From CAYOFK01 sp964403185 (GTDB taxonomy: Bacteria > Bacteroidota > Bacteroidia > Bacteroidales > VadinHA17), in NCBI GenBank assembly GCA_964403185.1, contig CAYOFK010000162.1, forward strand, positions 1 to 6,131: 6,131 bases of DNA. The letters are read 5' to 3'. A program made the position numbers and the translations under genes. Positions 6,103-6,131 of the stretch are shown in pieces. Each line of letters starts with the position of its first letter. Position 1 is the first letter of the stretch. The notes beneath the pieces are model-generated. The model worked only from the letters and a program-made list of their open reading frames with translations. It did no database searches and had not been told where the DNA came from.

Positions 6103-6131
6103 GATTATTTGGTTCTGGTTACTGAAAAATA

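Noticed and set aside
6103..6131. Possible 3' end of a trigger factor gene (tig) upstream of clpP on the minus strand
   Set aside because: tig often precedes clpP, but only 29 bases are visible. They contain stops in more than one frame and nothing identifiable as a Tig C-terminus.
1..6131. Mobile element, CRISPR array, tRNA/rRNA or defence system
   Set aside because: No terminal repeats, transposase or integrase motifs, regularly spaced repeats, or RNA-gene signatures were seen. Apart from the secreted propeller protein, the genes are standard housekeeping functions with intact reading frames.

Overview
The window looks like chromosomal DNA of a member of the Bacteroidota, most likely a Bacteroidales-like lineage. 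Four things point there. The ClpP and ThyA sequences look Bacteroidota-like. Start codons are preceded by A-rich leaders with no clear Shine-Dalgarno sequence. The secreted protein has a signal peptide ending in a Ser-Gln junction. The stretch upstream of clpX carries an exact Bacteroidota -7 promoter element (TAnnTTTG). The placement is inferred from these features; no database comparison was possible.

Layout: 1-165 is a leader with a short perfect palindrome and a weak promoter-like element. 166-2523 (+) encodes a 785-residue secreted beta-propeller protein of the VPS10/sortilin-like, BNR (Asp-box) repeat class, often labelled 'glycosyl hydrolase'. 2524-2659 is an intergenic stretch with two hairpins, a possible promoter and an 8-codon ORF whose stop overlaps the thyA start. 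2660-3454 (+) is thyA (thymidylate synthase) and 3490-3996 (+) is folA (dihydrofolate reductase). 3997-4095 separates convergent genes and holds overlapping inverted repeats that probably end transcription. 4096-5313 (-) is clpX and 5425-6102 (-) is clpP. They are transcribed clpP then clpX, with a likely internal promoter for clpX in the 111-base gap.

How the genes work together: ThyA makes dTMP and turns methylene-tetrahydrofolate into dihydrofolate. DHFR recycles the dihydrofolate, so the thyA-folA pair is one metabolic cycle encoded in one probable operon. ClpX unfolds substrates and feeds them to the ClpP peptidase chamber. All catalytic residues of these four enzymes are present. The secreted propeller protein has no evident link to its neighbours.

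This is mostly an ordinary housekeeping region. I found no sign of a mobile element, CRISPR array, defence island or new multi-gene system. The points worth a second look are small: the short form of the propeller protein, the palindrome before it, the hairpin and mini-ORF before thyA, and the intergenic clpX promoter.
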